Position numbers and translations under genes: made by a program | The notes under the pieces: generated by a model | What the model was told of the DNA's origin: nothing | Database searches by the model: none | What the model saw: only the letters and a program-made list of their open reading frames with translations | Part shown: positions 43,489 through 52,704 of the stretch, in pieces | Position numbering within the stretch: the first letter of the stretch is position 1 | How the letters are laid out: each line of letters starts with the position of its first letter | Assembly: GCF_000382325.1 (NCBI RefSeq) | Contig: NZ_KB908056.1 | Location: 1,092,224 to 1,156,223 of the forward strand | DNA from: Woodsholea maritima DSM 17123 | Lineage (GTDB): Bacteria > Pseudomonadota > Alphaproteobacteria > Caulobacterales > Maricaulaceae | DNA: 64,000 bases | Direction: 5' to 3'

Positions 43489-43884
43489 TTAGGCCTCAGA
43501 AGTCGAAAGAGTATTTAATAGGGCCAGGCTGAGGGGTTTGAAACTATCCAAATAAAGTAAACTTTCACGTGTCAAAATTGAAAGTGTTCGAGAATTTATT
43601 TGCTCATTGCTGAAGAGGTGTTCGAGCAGGTTTTCTGGCGTTAATCCCGTGATGAAGCCGGGGCAATTCTCATGCGTAAGCCAATTTGAAAGCGCAGGTT
43701 CAACAGCTTGGTCTTCTAACATTTTCATGCGTGCGAGGGATAAACGCAGACCATTTTGAATAATACCTGCAGCCGCGCCTTTAATCTTACTTTCCACTTC
43801 GTTTCTTGGGAGATTTGCATTTTCTGCAAGCGTCTTTGCTTGTGCAAATGCGTGTCCATGGCGAAGACTAGCGACATCCGTCAT
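43489..43884 (-). CDS. cmr5: Cmr5, small helical subunit (Cas11 type)
   Basis: 131 helical residues between cmr4 and cmr6: HGHAFAQAKTLAENANLP, KIKGAAAGIIQNGLRLSLA and EHLFSNEQINSRTLSILTRE. The AA..I..NGL...L.F pattern is the Cmr5 signature, though the usual final Phe is not apparent. It overlaps cmr4 by 4 bases. In the complex several copies line the filament and touch target RNA. Confidence 0.85.
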   Translation of the reverse strand: MTDVASLRHGHAFAQAKTLAENANLPRNEVESKIKGAAAGIIQNGLRLSLARMKMLEDQAVEPALSNWLTHENCPGFITGLTPENLLEHLFSNEQINSRTLSILTRESLLYLDSFKPLSLALLNTLSTSEA

Positions 43885-44732
43885 TGCGCGACCTCCTCAG
43901 CCTGCTCATTGGCTAACAGAGTAAGTTGGACCCAGCCTTGACCAACAGTCTCATCGCCACCCACTTGTAAATAGTTGAAACCGGATGGCCAATCGACCGG
44001 TTCTGAGGTGCGCGATTGAAGACCGCTATATAAAACGGTGTCGGTAGGTAGGGTTTCTTCATACCAAAGATTTTTAGAGACTTTTGTCTCTTCGTGCAGT
44101 TCATTGCGGGCCCGTACGGGTAAGCCTTGGCGTGCAAAATGGGTGAAATCTTCATCGCTCAGGATCAGAAGTTTTTCGACGATTTGACAATGTTCATTCT
44201 CTGGTAAAAGCATTTTCAGCGCCTGTATCCATGCGCTTAACTTCACACGTTCGATCTTGAAGCTAAATTCTTCGAGATAGACCGTATTATCTCCTGGGTT
44301 GTCATTTTCTTGCTCGGCCATTTGTGTTGAGCCTGGCGTGATGAGAGGTATTATTAGAGATTCGGTCTTTGCGGCTTCGCCAAGATTAAAGCGGTTCAGG
44401 TCTCGCTTGAAACGGTTCAGCAAGAAGGGGCTAGTTGCCCAATAATATGGACGCGTTAGGGACCGTAAGGGAAGAAGGATCAAGCGGGCATCGCTGAACA
44501 AAATTTGCCCCGCTTTATTTTTTTCTCCAAATACAGCTTTGAAGTCTGGAGAGTTTTTACTTGTTGGCCATTGTGCGCGAAAGGCCCCTTTAATAGATGA
44601 GCCAGGTATGAAAGGCATACCTGACGCCTCGCGTGCAACGGGGAGATCAATCACAGATGCAGATTGCCCCACCCCTGGGTGAAGCTCTGTCTCTGCTAGC
44701 ATGCCGATAAGCGTAGACTTAAATTCGGGCAT
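43881..44732 (-). CDS. cmr4: Cmr4, backbone and target-RNA-cutting subunit (Cas7 type)
   Basis: 283 residues. LAETELHPGVGQSASVIDLP then VAREASGMPFIPGSSIKGAF gives the Cmr4 start; the Asp in VIDLPV is at the position of the RNase active-site Asp. Further landmarks are RQGLPVRARNELHEETKVSK and the glycine-rich QVGGDETVGQGW near the end. Multiple copies wrap the crRNA and cut target RNA at 6-nt steps. It overlaps the cmr3 stop by 1 base (TAATG). Confidence 0.9.
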   Translation of the reverse strand: MPEFKSTLIGMLAETELHPGVGQSASVIDLPVAREASGMPFIPGSSIKGAFRAQWPTSKNSPDFKAVFGEKNKAGQILFSDARLILLPLRSLTRPYYWATSPFLLNRFKRDLNRFNLGEAAKTESLIIPLITPGSTQMAEQENDNPGDNTVYLEEFSFKIERVKLSAWIQALKMLLPENEHCQIVEKLLILSDEDFTHFARQGLPVRARNELHEETKVSKNLWYEETLPTDTVLYSGLQSRTSEPVDWPSGFNYLQVGGDETVGQGWVQLTLLANEQAEEVAQ

Positions 44733-45922
44733 TACTTATCCTGTTCATTCTTTCTCTCTAAATTCCAGGTCCCAAGGGCAAAGCCGCCGAAACCATGCCT
44801 TTTATCAAGGTCTTGACCCAGACCTATCGGAATTTGGTCTAATAGATCAGAGACATCATTCTTTTCGTTAGCGATACCGAATAGGACCGTACCTGCCGGC
44901 AATGCGGGGACAGAGGCGGTCGAACCGTTATCATCCTGTCCCCCGATACGCTCGATCCCATGTGTGGACAGCGTGACAAGTTTGCCAGGCAAATTAAGCG
45001 CCTTGAATAACCCGTTGCCATTCAGTTTTGTCTCTTGTAAGGGCAGGGGCGTAAGTAGGACGACGCTGTAGCGCCCCTCCTTCATCTTATTGACAGCTTT
45101 CTCGGACATGCGTTTAATTTTAGTGACGGGATCGATATTGGCTTCCAGTGTCTCAATATTCGCCAGGCGGCTTTCACCCCCAAGCGGATGCAGGCCTGAG
45201 ACCTCATCCCAATTATGCTTAGGCTTTGACATCTGCCAGCGCATAACGAGTGATATCTCCTTGCCGGGGCGTAGATGGCTGGCTGAGTACAGCATGCCTT
45301 TAGCAGCGGTCCCTGTTTTTGGGTTGATCTCAAGGCCTACACGATGCTCGCGGTGGATGAAAGCACCGGGGGAGCGCAAGCTTTGTGTTTTTGGAACTTC
45401 TTCCGCCTTAAGATAAGCCGCAAGACCCTCAAAACTCAGCCAAAAGCCATGTGCGGATTTAAAGGTTTCGGGGTTTTTATCCCGGACCTGACACAAATGC
45501 TCTAGGCCGAGATCAGTTTTGAAACCCGTCTTAATCGGGTCCGCACGAGTTGTTTCCGCCACATTGAGGCCGTTCATTTTTACGGCCAGCGCATGGGGGG
45601 CTGGTATCCAATACTTAACGATGGAGCCTTCCTTAGACGAAACAAAGGGCCCGCAAGCGCTCAGGCAGCCAAGATCTTTCAGGCCATTGCCTAGATCAGT
45701 AAAAGCGTTTGCGTCTTTAGAATCCCAGCGGCTGATACCGTCCCACCCTGCGGCGCGGGCATAAGCCGCGCGCAAGGCCCCAAAAACGCTTGATGGCAAG
45801 GGTGGAAAGATGGAGCGAACTTGCGATAAGCCTTCATCATCTTGATTGAAGGGCTGGCCAGAGCCAAACATCCAAGTATCAACGGCCGATAACTTGTGCA
45901 GGCGCAATACATCATCAGGCAT
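44732..45922 (-). CDS. cmr3: Cmr3, crRNA 5'-handle binding subunit (Cas5 type)
   Basis: 396 residues. Typical start: LHKLSAVDTWMFGSGQPFNQ, then IFPPLPSSVFGALRAAYARA (the P.P....GALR.A loop of Cmr3), FIHREHRVGLEINPKTGTA with AKGMLY, and the C-terminal PAGTVLF with GHG-type FGGFALGTW. It overlaps cas10 by 8 bases. Cmr3 and Cas10 form the foot of the complex. Confidence 0.9.
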   Translation of the reverse strand: MPDDVLRLHKLSAVDTWMFGSGQPFNQDDEGLSQVRSIFPPLPSSVFGALRAAYARAAGWDGISRWDSKDANAFTDLGNGLKDLGCLSACGPFVSSKEGSIVKYWIPAPHALAVKMNGLNVAETTRADPIKTGFKTDLGLEHLCQVRDKNPETFKSAHGFWLSFEGLAAYLKAEEVPKTQSLRSPGAFIHREHRVGLEINPKTGTAAKGMLYSASHLRPGKEISLVMRWQMSKPKHNWDEVSGLHPLGGESRLANIETLEANIDPVTKIKRMSEKAVNKMKEGRYSVVLLTPLPLQETKLNGNGLFKALNLPGKLVTLSTHGIERIGGQDDNGSTASVPALPAGTVLFGIANEKNDVSDLLDQIPIGLGQDLDKRHGFGGFALGTWNLERKNEQDK

Positions 45923-48098
45923 CGGCGTGGGCCTCCGCAGTCAATGCTTTGTGTTGCATTTCACTGTTCAGGGTGTTGAGTAAGCGCAGGAACCCCGGTT
46001 GAAGCGGCAGTTCCTCCCAAGCGACGTTCTTTCCATTCGCCTTAGCCCGCATCAAGGCGATGATAGCGTTGGCAGACTTGATATCGTCTTCACCAAGGTT
46101 CGAGCGTCTGCCTTGCCAATACAGGGCTATGCACGCTAATTCCTGGTCTGAAACTTTGCTAGTAAGCTTTAAATTGGTGTCGTTTTGTGTCCAAAACTCA
46201 CGCGCTTCATCCATATTGTTCAGCATCCAGGGGGTAAGGCCCGAAGCGAGTTTATAAAGTGCGCCCTGATCGGCTCTGATGCCTGCTGAAGCTGCAGGGC
46301 TGGTCAGATATTCGCTTAGGGATTGCAGCGCTGTTGCAACACTCGCACCGTGCGCGCCGTTTGTTGTTCGCTGCCAAGGTGTCGACCATAGGACATCGCC
46401 GCCCCCGGACCGCAAAAGACCAAAAGTGACGGCGTCGCGTCCGGTCGTGTCTTTGGACCATTGATTAAGCAATGTCTCGTTTGCAAACTCGATAGCCCAA
46501 CGTAAATTTGTGCGCCGATGAACAAGAGCAATACCCGCAGACAGGGTTGCCTCTTGCTCACAACCCTTAAAAGCCTCCTGCCATATAGCCCGCGCGGTTT
46601 GCGCGCATTGCAGGACATCATCAATGGCGCACATTGCCAAAAGATCATCACCGCCGGAATAAATCAAAGTGGCATTCAAGTCGCGAAAAGCGCTTCCGAC
46701 GGATTGGCTATAGATACTGAGCCTTTGAGAGATATCTTCTGGGTTAACTCGCATATGCTCACCAATGCGATCACCGTCCATCGCCAGGATTGCGTAATAA
46801 TTGGAAGGGCCAGCGCCCATTTTTTTGGTCAGTGTTTTCAGCGCTGTCGTGGCAGATTGAATGGCATCCTGTCCCCCTCGTATTGTGGACACAGGTATTT
46901 GCATCAAATCTTCTTCGTAAAACAGCGTGCCATCGCGCTGAGCGATATCTCCAGCTTCCGAGGGGAGTTGATTTAACCGCGGGACTTCAAGGGCGGCTGC
47001 CGCTTCAGCGTGCGCAAGGGCTGGGCCAATTTTATCTTGGGTCGTTGCATTGGCGAGCCTTTTTACCGTTTCCGGTGCGATCTCGCAGGCATGCTGTAAC
47101 CAGGGGGCGGCGGCCACCATGCTGGTGGAGGGCCAAAACGCAATGGAGCGTTGAACGGTGGTTGTTTCTTGCACATGCTGGCTTTCGCCCCCCGGGACCC
47201 AGCCTATGACCGCTTTTAGTGTTTTTGCAGGCAGGATAGGAAATAGACGGCGAATAAGTGCAATGGGCGATAACATTTCGCCCTCACGCAGATCAAGAAT
47301 GCCAAGGCTCGCATTCCCATAGCGCACTTCTGCAATGCGTGCCCTTAAGGCTTTCCAGAAGGCATCTTGATCTTGTCTTGCGCGGCTGTTTTCAACGCCA
47401 GAAGCTTCTTGAAGCCCGGGTATCAGCATGCATTGCCGGCCCGGCTCGGCGCTGAGCGCGCTTGTCCAGCGTGCGCTTTTACGCATGTCCAACCAGTTGA
47501 CATCAAACCCGTCTTCAGGCCGCGTACCCATGGCCCAATAGACTTGCCAAAAGCTGGACGGGGCGTCTTGTGTGCCCACTTGACGATCCCACACACTGCG
47601 CGCGCGTTCTTTGAGGGTGTCATTGGGTAGAGGTTCTAGAAAAACATTCCAAACGGCCTCTGCCAGAGCGTACCAGCGCGATTCAACATTCTTTGTCAGC
47701 TGTGCGGGGTCGACATTATGGTCCGCTTCCAGCAGGGCGCGAAAATGATTGGGCAAGGTGGGACGCCAGCTATTCCGGCTGCCCTCGCCAATAATGTCGC
47801 GATACATGTCGTCAAGAATGACACCCTCCTTACAGGATGGATTGTCGGTGGACGCGACAAGACATGGAAAGGTAAGTATCTTGTGGGGGGTGGCTGTGTT
47901 TTCGGTTATTTCCGCCAACTCGGCCATGACCGTACCGGAAAGCCAGGATAACAGGAATGATCCGGCCCATAGATCACGCGTTCGCCGACTTTGATGAATA
48001 AAGCTTTGAACCGGGCCGATGTGAAAATGCAAAACTGTCAGTTGATCTGGAGCTGAACCCTGAAAGGGTAGGAGCCTTTTGATCCAGGACGTGATCAT
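45915..48098 (-). CDS. cmr2: Cas10/Cmr2, cyclic oligoadenylate synthase subunit, no HD domain
   Basis: 727 residues. It starts directly with the Cmr2 N-terminal palm-type domain (LHFHIGPVQSFIHQSRRTRD then LWAGSFLLSWLSG), so the HD nuclease domain normally ahead of it is absent. The second palm has YYAILAMDGDRIGEHM at about 434-449 and LIYSGGDDLLAMC with GGDD at about 482-485, the catalytic pair for making cyclic oligoadenylate. An RKR-like zinc ribbon is not obvious. Thus this complex should signal but not cut DNA itself. That fits with the membrane-CARF effector and Csx16 next to the operon. Overlaps cmr1 by 4 bases. Confidence 0.9.
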   Translation of the reverse strand: MITSWIKRLLPFQGSAPDQLTVLHFHIGPVQSFIHQSRRTRDLWAGSFLLSWLSGTVMAELAEITENTATPHKILTFPCLVASTDNPSCKEGVILDDMYRDIIGEGSRNSWRPTLPNHFRALLEADHNVDPAQLTKNVESRWYALAEAVWNVFLEPLPNDTLKERARSVWDRQVGTQDAPSSFWQVYWAMGTRPEDGFDVNWLDMRKSARWTSALSAEPGRQCMLIPGLQEASGVENSRARQDQDAFWKALRARIAEVRYGNASLGILDLREGEMLSPIALIRRLFPILPAKTLKAVIGWVPGGESQHVQETTTVQRSIAFWPSTSMVAAAPWLQHACEIAPETVKRLANATTQDKIGPALAHAEAAAALEVPRLNQLPSEAGDIAQRDGTLFYEEDLMQIPVSTIRGGQDAIQSATTALKTLTKKMGAGPSNYYAILAMDGDRIGEHMRVNPEDISQRLSIYSQSVGSAFRDLNATLIYSGGDDLLAMCAIDDVLQCAQTARAIWQEAFKGCEQEATLSAGIALVHRRTNLRWAIEFANETLLNQWSKDTTGRDAVTFGLLRSGGGDVLWSTPWQRTTNGAHGASVATALQSLSEYLTSPAASAGIRADQGALYKLASGLTPWMLNNMDEAREFWTQNDTNLKLTSKVSDQELACIALYWQGRRSNLGEDDIKSANAIIALMRAKANGKNVAWEELPLQPGFLRLLNTLNSEMQHKALTAEAHADA

Positions 48099-49705
48099 GG
48101 CTGGGGCTCCGAAACAGGCTGAGGGCTCTCTGGCGCGCAGACTTTTATAGTGTATCCCTCGAAAATTTTATCATGAAGCTCACTTCGGACGTTATTAGGG
48201 GGAGTTTGAAGAAAGTTGAGATAGTCTTGGGCGGGATTTTCGTCCGTTGAAGGCAAGCGTAGCGCAACGCTGGTCATATCTTTTGCAGACACACCAATTT
48301 GGTATGCCTCAGGCAGGAAGCGCGCGTGAAGGTTCAAAATTACGATAAGGATTTGATTGTTTTCCAAACGCTTGATCGAAAACAATAACGGGCTTGCCCG
48401 CCTTTTGGCGTTATTGTCCGTGTCAGTTGCGTTTAAAATTACGGAGAAAAGCGAGCCCGTTGAGCGCGAAGAAAATTGCAAGGGCAATCCAAACCCGACC
48501 CGGCAGGGAGGTGGTGTGTTCGCGACATTCTCATTTGTCAAGATTTTTTTACGCTCTGACTGGGATGCTGTAGATTGTGCCTGGTTAATGTCATCAAACC
48601 ATGTGCTGTCCTGTGAATATGTTCCAAGACTGTTTAGGCCGCCAACCTTGTGCACACCGCTGTGACGACCTCTAAAACCTTTACCACGATGCCAGACAAA
48701 ACTTTGTCCGAGGCGATTATGCGTATCTGCGATTGGATCCCCCTGCGAAGGGACTAAAGCCGCGAGTTGTGAGAAATCGCTAACGGTGTTGGTTTGCGTA
48801 ATCGGGATGTCGGGGGGGCGGGTTAACAGCGCGAGGCGAGAAGACTGGCTAAAGGCCGAGTATTCTGGGTGTGCGCCACGGCTATACTTTTTAAAAAAAG
48901 CCTCAATGTCTTCCACTTTGAGCGCCTTGAGGGTGTTCAGGCGCGTTTCAATCGCACACTGCGATCCGCTGGCTTGACTTAGCTGTGGCTGCCATGACCA
49001 CGCGTCGAGTTGAATAGAGCCGAATCCGCGCCGCGAGCGACTGCCCAGACCGCCAAACAGGCAAAGGGCCTCAAACGCGTCGAGCAGCCCTGGGGCGCCT
49101 GTGTCTGTCTGCGGTGAGAGCAAAAGCGCTTCAAGCTTGGGCGCTATAAGGTTAACCATAAAAGTCTGATTATGAAGAAGCGCGGGGCGTAAATCGCGAA
49201 ACTTCCCTATTGAGGTCTGTTGCTGTGAGTTCTCGCGCTCCCTCACAAATCCCGCCAGGCCCAATCCCGCCATGTAGATAAGACCGCTGCCAGACGTCGC
49301 ATAATTGCCTGCGGCGGAACGGTGGAAAACACTCGCGCCGTTGGACGTGTACATGGAGTATCCAGCTAATGTTGTCCCCCCGCGTTCGGCAGAGCGGTTG
49401 ACTGGGGTGTTTTGGGCTGTGACTTGGGTGTGTTTGAGCCGGTCAGGGTGTGAAAGGCGTATGCGAAACGGAGATTGCCCGGCGGTGCTGCCAAAGGTCT
49501 GCGCTTCCCAATATTGAAGCAATTTTCGCGCATCCGCATCATTATGAGGTTCTTGGCCTGAGGTGAGCCGCGACCAGGCCAGGGCCTGCCACCAAAAGCG
49601 TAAGGCCCCGACCAGCGAGGGCGCACGCAGCGCAGCGCCTTTCGGGTTGGCCCCGCTTATGAACATCGGTGTGATGATCTTCAATGTCAGGTTCAGTTGC
49701 TGCAT
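48095..49705 (-). CDS. cmr1: Cmr1, RAMP subunit, first gene of the cmr operon
   Basis: 536 residues. QQLNLTLKIITPMFISGANP then LRAPSLVGALRFWWQALAWS is the Cmr1 signature, followed by FGSTAGQSPFRIRLS and CLFGGLGSRSRRGFGSIQLD (glycine-rich RAMP loop). The length is above many Cmr1 proteins (about 300-500), with an extended C-terminal half. GGGGAA precedes the start. Promoter must lie between 49706 and the array end. Confidence 0.9.
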   Translation of the reverse strand: MQQLNLTLKIITPMFISGANPKGAALRAPSLVGALRFWWQALAWSRLTSGQEPHNDADARKLLQYWEAQTFGSTAGQSPFRIRLSHPDRLKHTQVTAQNTPVNRSAERGGTTLAGYSMYTSNGASVFHRSAAGNYATSGSGLIYMAGLGLAGFVRERENSQQQTSIGKFRDLRPALLHNQTFMVNLIAPKLEALLLSPQTDTGAPGLLDAFEALCLFGGLGSRSRRGFGSIQLDAWSWQPQLSQASGSQCAIETRLNTLKALKVEDIEAFFKKYSRGAHPEYSAFSQSSRLALLTRPPDIPITQTNTVSDFSQLAALVPSQGDPIADTHNRLGQSFVWHRGKGFRGRHSGVHKVGGLNSLGTYSQDSTWFDDINQAQSTASQSERKKILTNENVANTPPPCRVGFGLPLQFSSRSTGSLFSVILNATDTDNNAKRRASPLLFSIKRLENNQILIVILNLHARFLPEAYQIGVSAKDMTSVALRLPSTDENPAQDYLNFLQTPPNNVRSELHDKIFEGYTIKVCAPESPQPVSEPQP

Positions 49706-49772
49706 CTTTTCCCCATCCCGGCGTGCACGTTAAATGTGCATTTTGCGGCTTTCAAGGGAAAATTAACGCGAA

Positions 49773-50292
49773 AGGCAGGTCAGCTCTGCTGAAAGAGTCG
49801 AGCAGAGCTCTTCGCTTTATCGGGAGTATGAGACTACTCGAGTTTTGATCAGCTCTGCCGAACAGAGCCTTAATAACTTCGGAGAGTCTTGCGAAACCGG
49901 GTAAAGTTTTGATCAGCTCTGCTGAAAGATTCGAGCAGAGCATATAAAAAAATCGAAGATTGCGATTTGACACAAAGTTTTGATCAGCTCTGCAGAAAGA
50001 TTCGAGCAGAGCTTTCGTCACCGAATTGATGGTCCTGCAATCGAGCGGTTTTGATCAGCTCTGCTGAAAGATTCGAGCAGAGCCCATAAGCAAGACTCTC
50101 CACGACAAGGGCATCAGTTTTGATCAGCTCTGCTGAAAGATTCGAGCAGAGCTGATGCAATTTACCGATAACATCGCCCAACAGCGTTTTGATCAGCTCT
50201 GCTGAAAGATTCGAGCAGAGCGCCATCACAATGCTGGAATCTCAAGCAGCGGAGAAGTTTTGATCAGCTCTGCTGAAAGATTCGAGCAGAGC
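49773..50292 (-). CRISPR. CRISPR array, 36-bp repeats, 7 spacers
   Basis: On the plus strand the repeat reads GTTTTGATCAGCTCTGCTGA followed by AAGATTCGAGCAGAGC (36 bp). Read on the minus strand it ends GATCAAAAC, as in type III arrays. Repeats: 49773-49808 (degenerate first 7 bases), 49842-49868 (27 bp, lacking 9 bases of the loop), 49906-49941, 49977-50012 (one T to A), 50048-50083, 50117-50152, 50186-50221, 50257-50292. Spacers are 33, 37, 35, 35, 33, 33 and 35 bases. GCTCTGCT/AGCAGAGC form an 8-bp hairpin. The decayed repeats on the left mark the old end; new spacers enter at the right by the rt-cas1 gene. Confidence 0.95.
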
Positions 50293-50458
50293 CTACCCCC
50301 TTCTACATCATTGACAAGATGTGACATTCAGCTCCATGATCTACAGGCTTAGGCTCATAATAAGCGCCAAAGGGCTGAGGTGGACATAAATCCCGATCTG
50401 GAATGATTTTAAATTCATATAATCAATGTTTTGACCTAATTCTACAGGCCTTTCTCAG
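50293..50458 (-). promoter_or_regulatory. CRISPR leader and rt-cas1 promoter region
   Basis: 166 bases between the last intact repeat and the rt-cas1 start, AT-rich toward 50400-50450. The position next to identical repeats and opposite the decayed ones makes it the leader. It must drive the array leftward and rt-cas1 rightward. Confidence 0.6.
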
Positions 50459-52420
50459 ATGATGCGACTTGAAGCCTGCCTCACGGTAAAAAGCCTGATG
50501 ACGGCCTGGAAAAAGGTTTATGCCAATCAGGGCGGTCCCGGGGGGGATGGGCAAACGCTCGCTCAATTCCAGCGCACAGTGTTATTGCATCTGCATCGTC
50601 TGGGCGATGACGTGCGGGCTGGTCTTTATATGCCCGGTCCGCATCGGGTGGTCTCCATTCCCAAGCGGGCGGGGGGCTGGCGGAGCTTGTCGATACCTTG
50701 CGTACGCGACCGGGTGCTGCAAACGGCGGTGGCGCAGCGTTTGCAACCAATTTTAGAGCCAGAGTTTGAGCCCGAGAGTTATGGCTATCGCCCGGGCCGC
50801 TCGGTGGCGCAGGCGATCGCGCGTGTCGCGACCTTGCGTCGTCAGGGTTTTCGCTGGACGGTCGATGCCGATATTGAGCGCTTTTTTGACTGTGTTCCCC
50901 ATGGCCCCTTGCTGGAGCGTTTGCGCCCTTTCCTGGGTGATCCGGGATTGGTGGGCCTGGTTGAGATGTGGCTGGCGGGCGCAGGCCCGCACGGGCGCGG
51001 TCTGCCCCAAGGCTCGCCGATCTCGCCCTTGCTGGCCAATCTCTATCTGGATGATGTCGATGAGGGGTTGAAATCCACCCATACCCGGCTGGTGCGCTTC
51101 GCCGATGATTTCGTCATTCTGACCCGAAATGAAGATGAGGCCCTACAGGCGCTGGAGCGCGCACGGGGCCTGCTTGATAAGTTGGGATTATCCTTAAACC
51201 TTGAAAAGACCCGCATCGTGCCGTTTGAAGGGGGGCTGGACTTTCTGGGCCGGAAATTTGTCCGCGCCTTGGTGGTCGATGATGTGTATGAGGATGAAGG
51301 GGAGGCTTTGGCGGCGGGTGAACCGGCGCGCACGCACGCGCGAGCGATGCCGGGGGAGGATGCCCTCGATCTGGCGAGCCTGGAAGCGGGGGCCGACACA
51401 TCGCGTGCGCCGCGATTGCGTGTGCTCTACCTCCTCGAAAAAGGTCATGTTCTGGGCACTCATAACTCAAGCTTCACGGTGCGCAATGCGCAGGGCGATC
51501 CGGTCAGCACTTTGCCCACGACCAGGGTGGACCGGATTGAGGTCGGCTCACAGGCGCGCATCGCCGATGAGGCCATTCGCCTGGCTCTGGATGAAGATGT
51601 TGAAATGCGCTGGATCAATGGCCGCGGACAGACCGAAGGTTATCTATCGCGCCCAGAACGCGGTCATGGCGCGCTTCACCTGGCGCAGCTGCGCCTTTAT
51701 GACAACGCTGAGGCGCGCCTGGCGGCGGCGCGTATCCTGGTGGAGGGACGGCTACGCAATCAGCGTGCGCTATTGCGCCGATTGAACCGGCGCCGAAAGC
51801 GGCCTTTCATTGCGGAGCGGGCCAAGCAGATTGGCGGGGTCTTGAAATATTTACCCGAAGCGCAAACGATTGAGGCCTTGATGGGACGTGAGGGGCAGGC
51901 GGGCGCTCTCTACTGGCCCGCCCTGGGGGCCTGCCTGGAGCATGGCTGGACCTTCACGCAGCGTGTGCGCCGACCCCCGCCTGATCCGGTTAATCTTGTG
52001 CTTTCCTATCTGGCGTCACTGCTATGTCGTGATATTGCCAGCCTGGCTGCACGCCAGGGACTTCATGTTGGGATCGGGGCGCTTCATGCTGTGCAAGACG
52101 AGCCACGCGACACCCTGGCCTTTGATCTGGCCGAGGAGTTTCGTGCGCCTTTGGTCGAGGGTCTGTGTATCTGGATGTTGAATACGCGAACCCTGGGGCA
52201 TCAAATGTTTCACACCCGTGAGGATGGCCAGGTCTATGCCCATGGCGAGGGTATCAAGACTATTTTGCGGTCATGGGAGAATTGGCTGGACCGTCCTGTG
52301 CGCTCGCCGCGATCCGGGCAAGACGTGCTCTGGCGCGGCCTGATCGAGGAGCAAATTCTTTGCTGGCGTGATCATGTTTCTGGCAAGTCTGTCTATCAGC
52401 CCTATCGCATGGAATATTAG
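50459..52420 (+). CDS. RT-Cas1 fusion, CRISPR spacer integrase with reverse transcriptase
   Basis: 653 residues. The N-terminal half is a group II intron-type reverse transcriptase: IPKRAGGWRSLSIPCVRDRV, YGYRPGRSVAQAI, DADIERFFDCVPH, GLPQGSPISPLLANLYLDD (about 181-199) and the catalytic RFADDFVIL (FADD about 214-217). From about residue 319 it is Cas1: LRVLYLLEKGHVLGTHN, MGREGQAGALYWPAL (Glu), GALHAVQDEPRDTLAFDLAE (His, Asp/Glu). All key residues are visible. RT-Cas1 with Cas2 can acquire spacers from RNA. There is no N-terminal Cas6 domain; Cas6 is a separate gene downstream. Confidence 0.93.
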   Translation: MMRLEACLTVKSLMTAWKKVYANQGGPGGDGQTLAQFQRTVLLHLHRLGDDVRAGLYMPGPHRVVSIPKRAGGWRSLSIPCVRDRVLQTAVAQRLQPILEPEFEPESYGYRPGRSVAQAIARVATLRRQGFRWTVDADIERFFDCVPHGPLLERLRPFLGDPGLVGLVEMWLAGAGPHGRGLPQGSPISPLLANLYLDDVDEGLKSTHTRLVRFADDFVILTRNEDEALQALERARGLLDKLGLSLNLEKTRIVPFEGGLDFLGRKFVRALVVDDVYEDEGEALAAGEPARTHARAMPGEDALDLASLEAGADTSRAPRLRVLYLLEKGHVLGTHNSSFTVRNAQGDPVSTLPTTRVDRIEVGSQARIADEAIRLALDEDVEMRWINGRGQTEGYLSRPERGHGALHLAQLRLYDNAEARLAAARILVEGRLRNQRALLRRLNRRRKRPFIAERAKQIGGVLKYLPEAQTIEALMGREGQAGALYWPALGACLEHGWTFTQRVRRPPPDPVNLVLSYLASLLCRDIASLAARQGLHVGIGALHAVQDEPRDTLAFDLAEEFRAPLVEGLCIWMLNTRTLGHQMFHTREDGQVYAHGEGIKTILRSWENWLDRPVRSPRSGQDVLWRGLIEEQILCWRDHVSGKSVYQPYRMEY

Positions 52421-52422
52421 TC

Positions 52423-52704
52423 ATGGCTGACCCGTTATTCGTATTTGCCTATGATATTTCTCAAGATCGGGTCCGGCGCCGGGTTGCTGGCCTTCTCGAG
52501 GCTGAGGCTGTTCGCGTGCAGGGCAGTGTGTTTGAGGCGCGACTGTCAAAGTCTCGGGCGAAAGCACTTGGCCAGCGTATCGCAATCGAGCTGGAGCGGG
52601 GGGATACGCTGCGGGTTTATTGTCTGAGCCAACGTGATCTTAAAAGCAGTTTTCAATGGGGCGGTGCACCTATGGCAGAAGCCCAGGACTTCTACATATT
52701 GTGA
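52423..52704 (+). CDS. cas2: Cas2
   Basis: 93 residues, 2 bases after rt-cas1. Ferredoxin-like Cas2 pattern: FVFAYDISQDRVRRRVAGLL, VQGSVFEARLSK and IELERGDTLRVYCL. The Asp of YDIS is present. It bridges Cas1 dimers in the spacer integration complex. Its stop overlaps a GTG that probably starts cas6. Confidence 0.92.
   Translation: MADPLFVFAYDISQDRVRRRVAGLLEAEAVRVQGSVFEARLSKSRAKALGQRIAIELERGDTLRVYCLSQRDLKSSFQWGGAPMAEAQDFYIL

Noticed and set aside
50459..51400. Group II intron or retron for the reverse transcriptase
   Set aside because: The same frame continues into Cas1 and sits by cas2, cas6 and a CRISPR array; no intron RNA domains or msr/msd region is visible.
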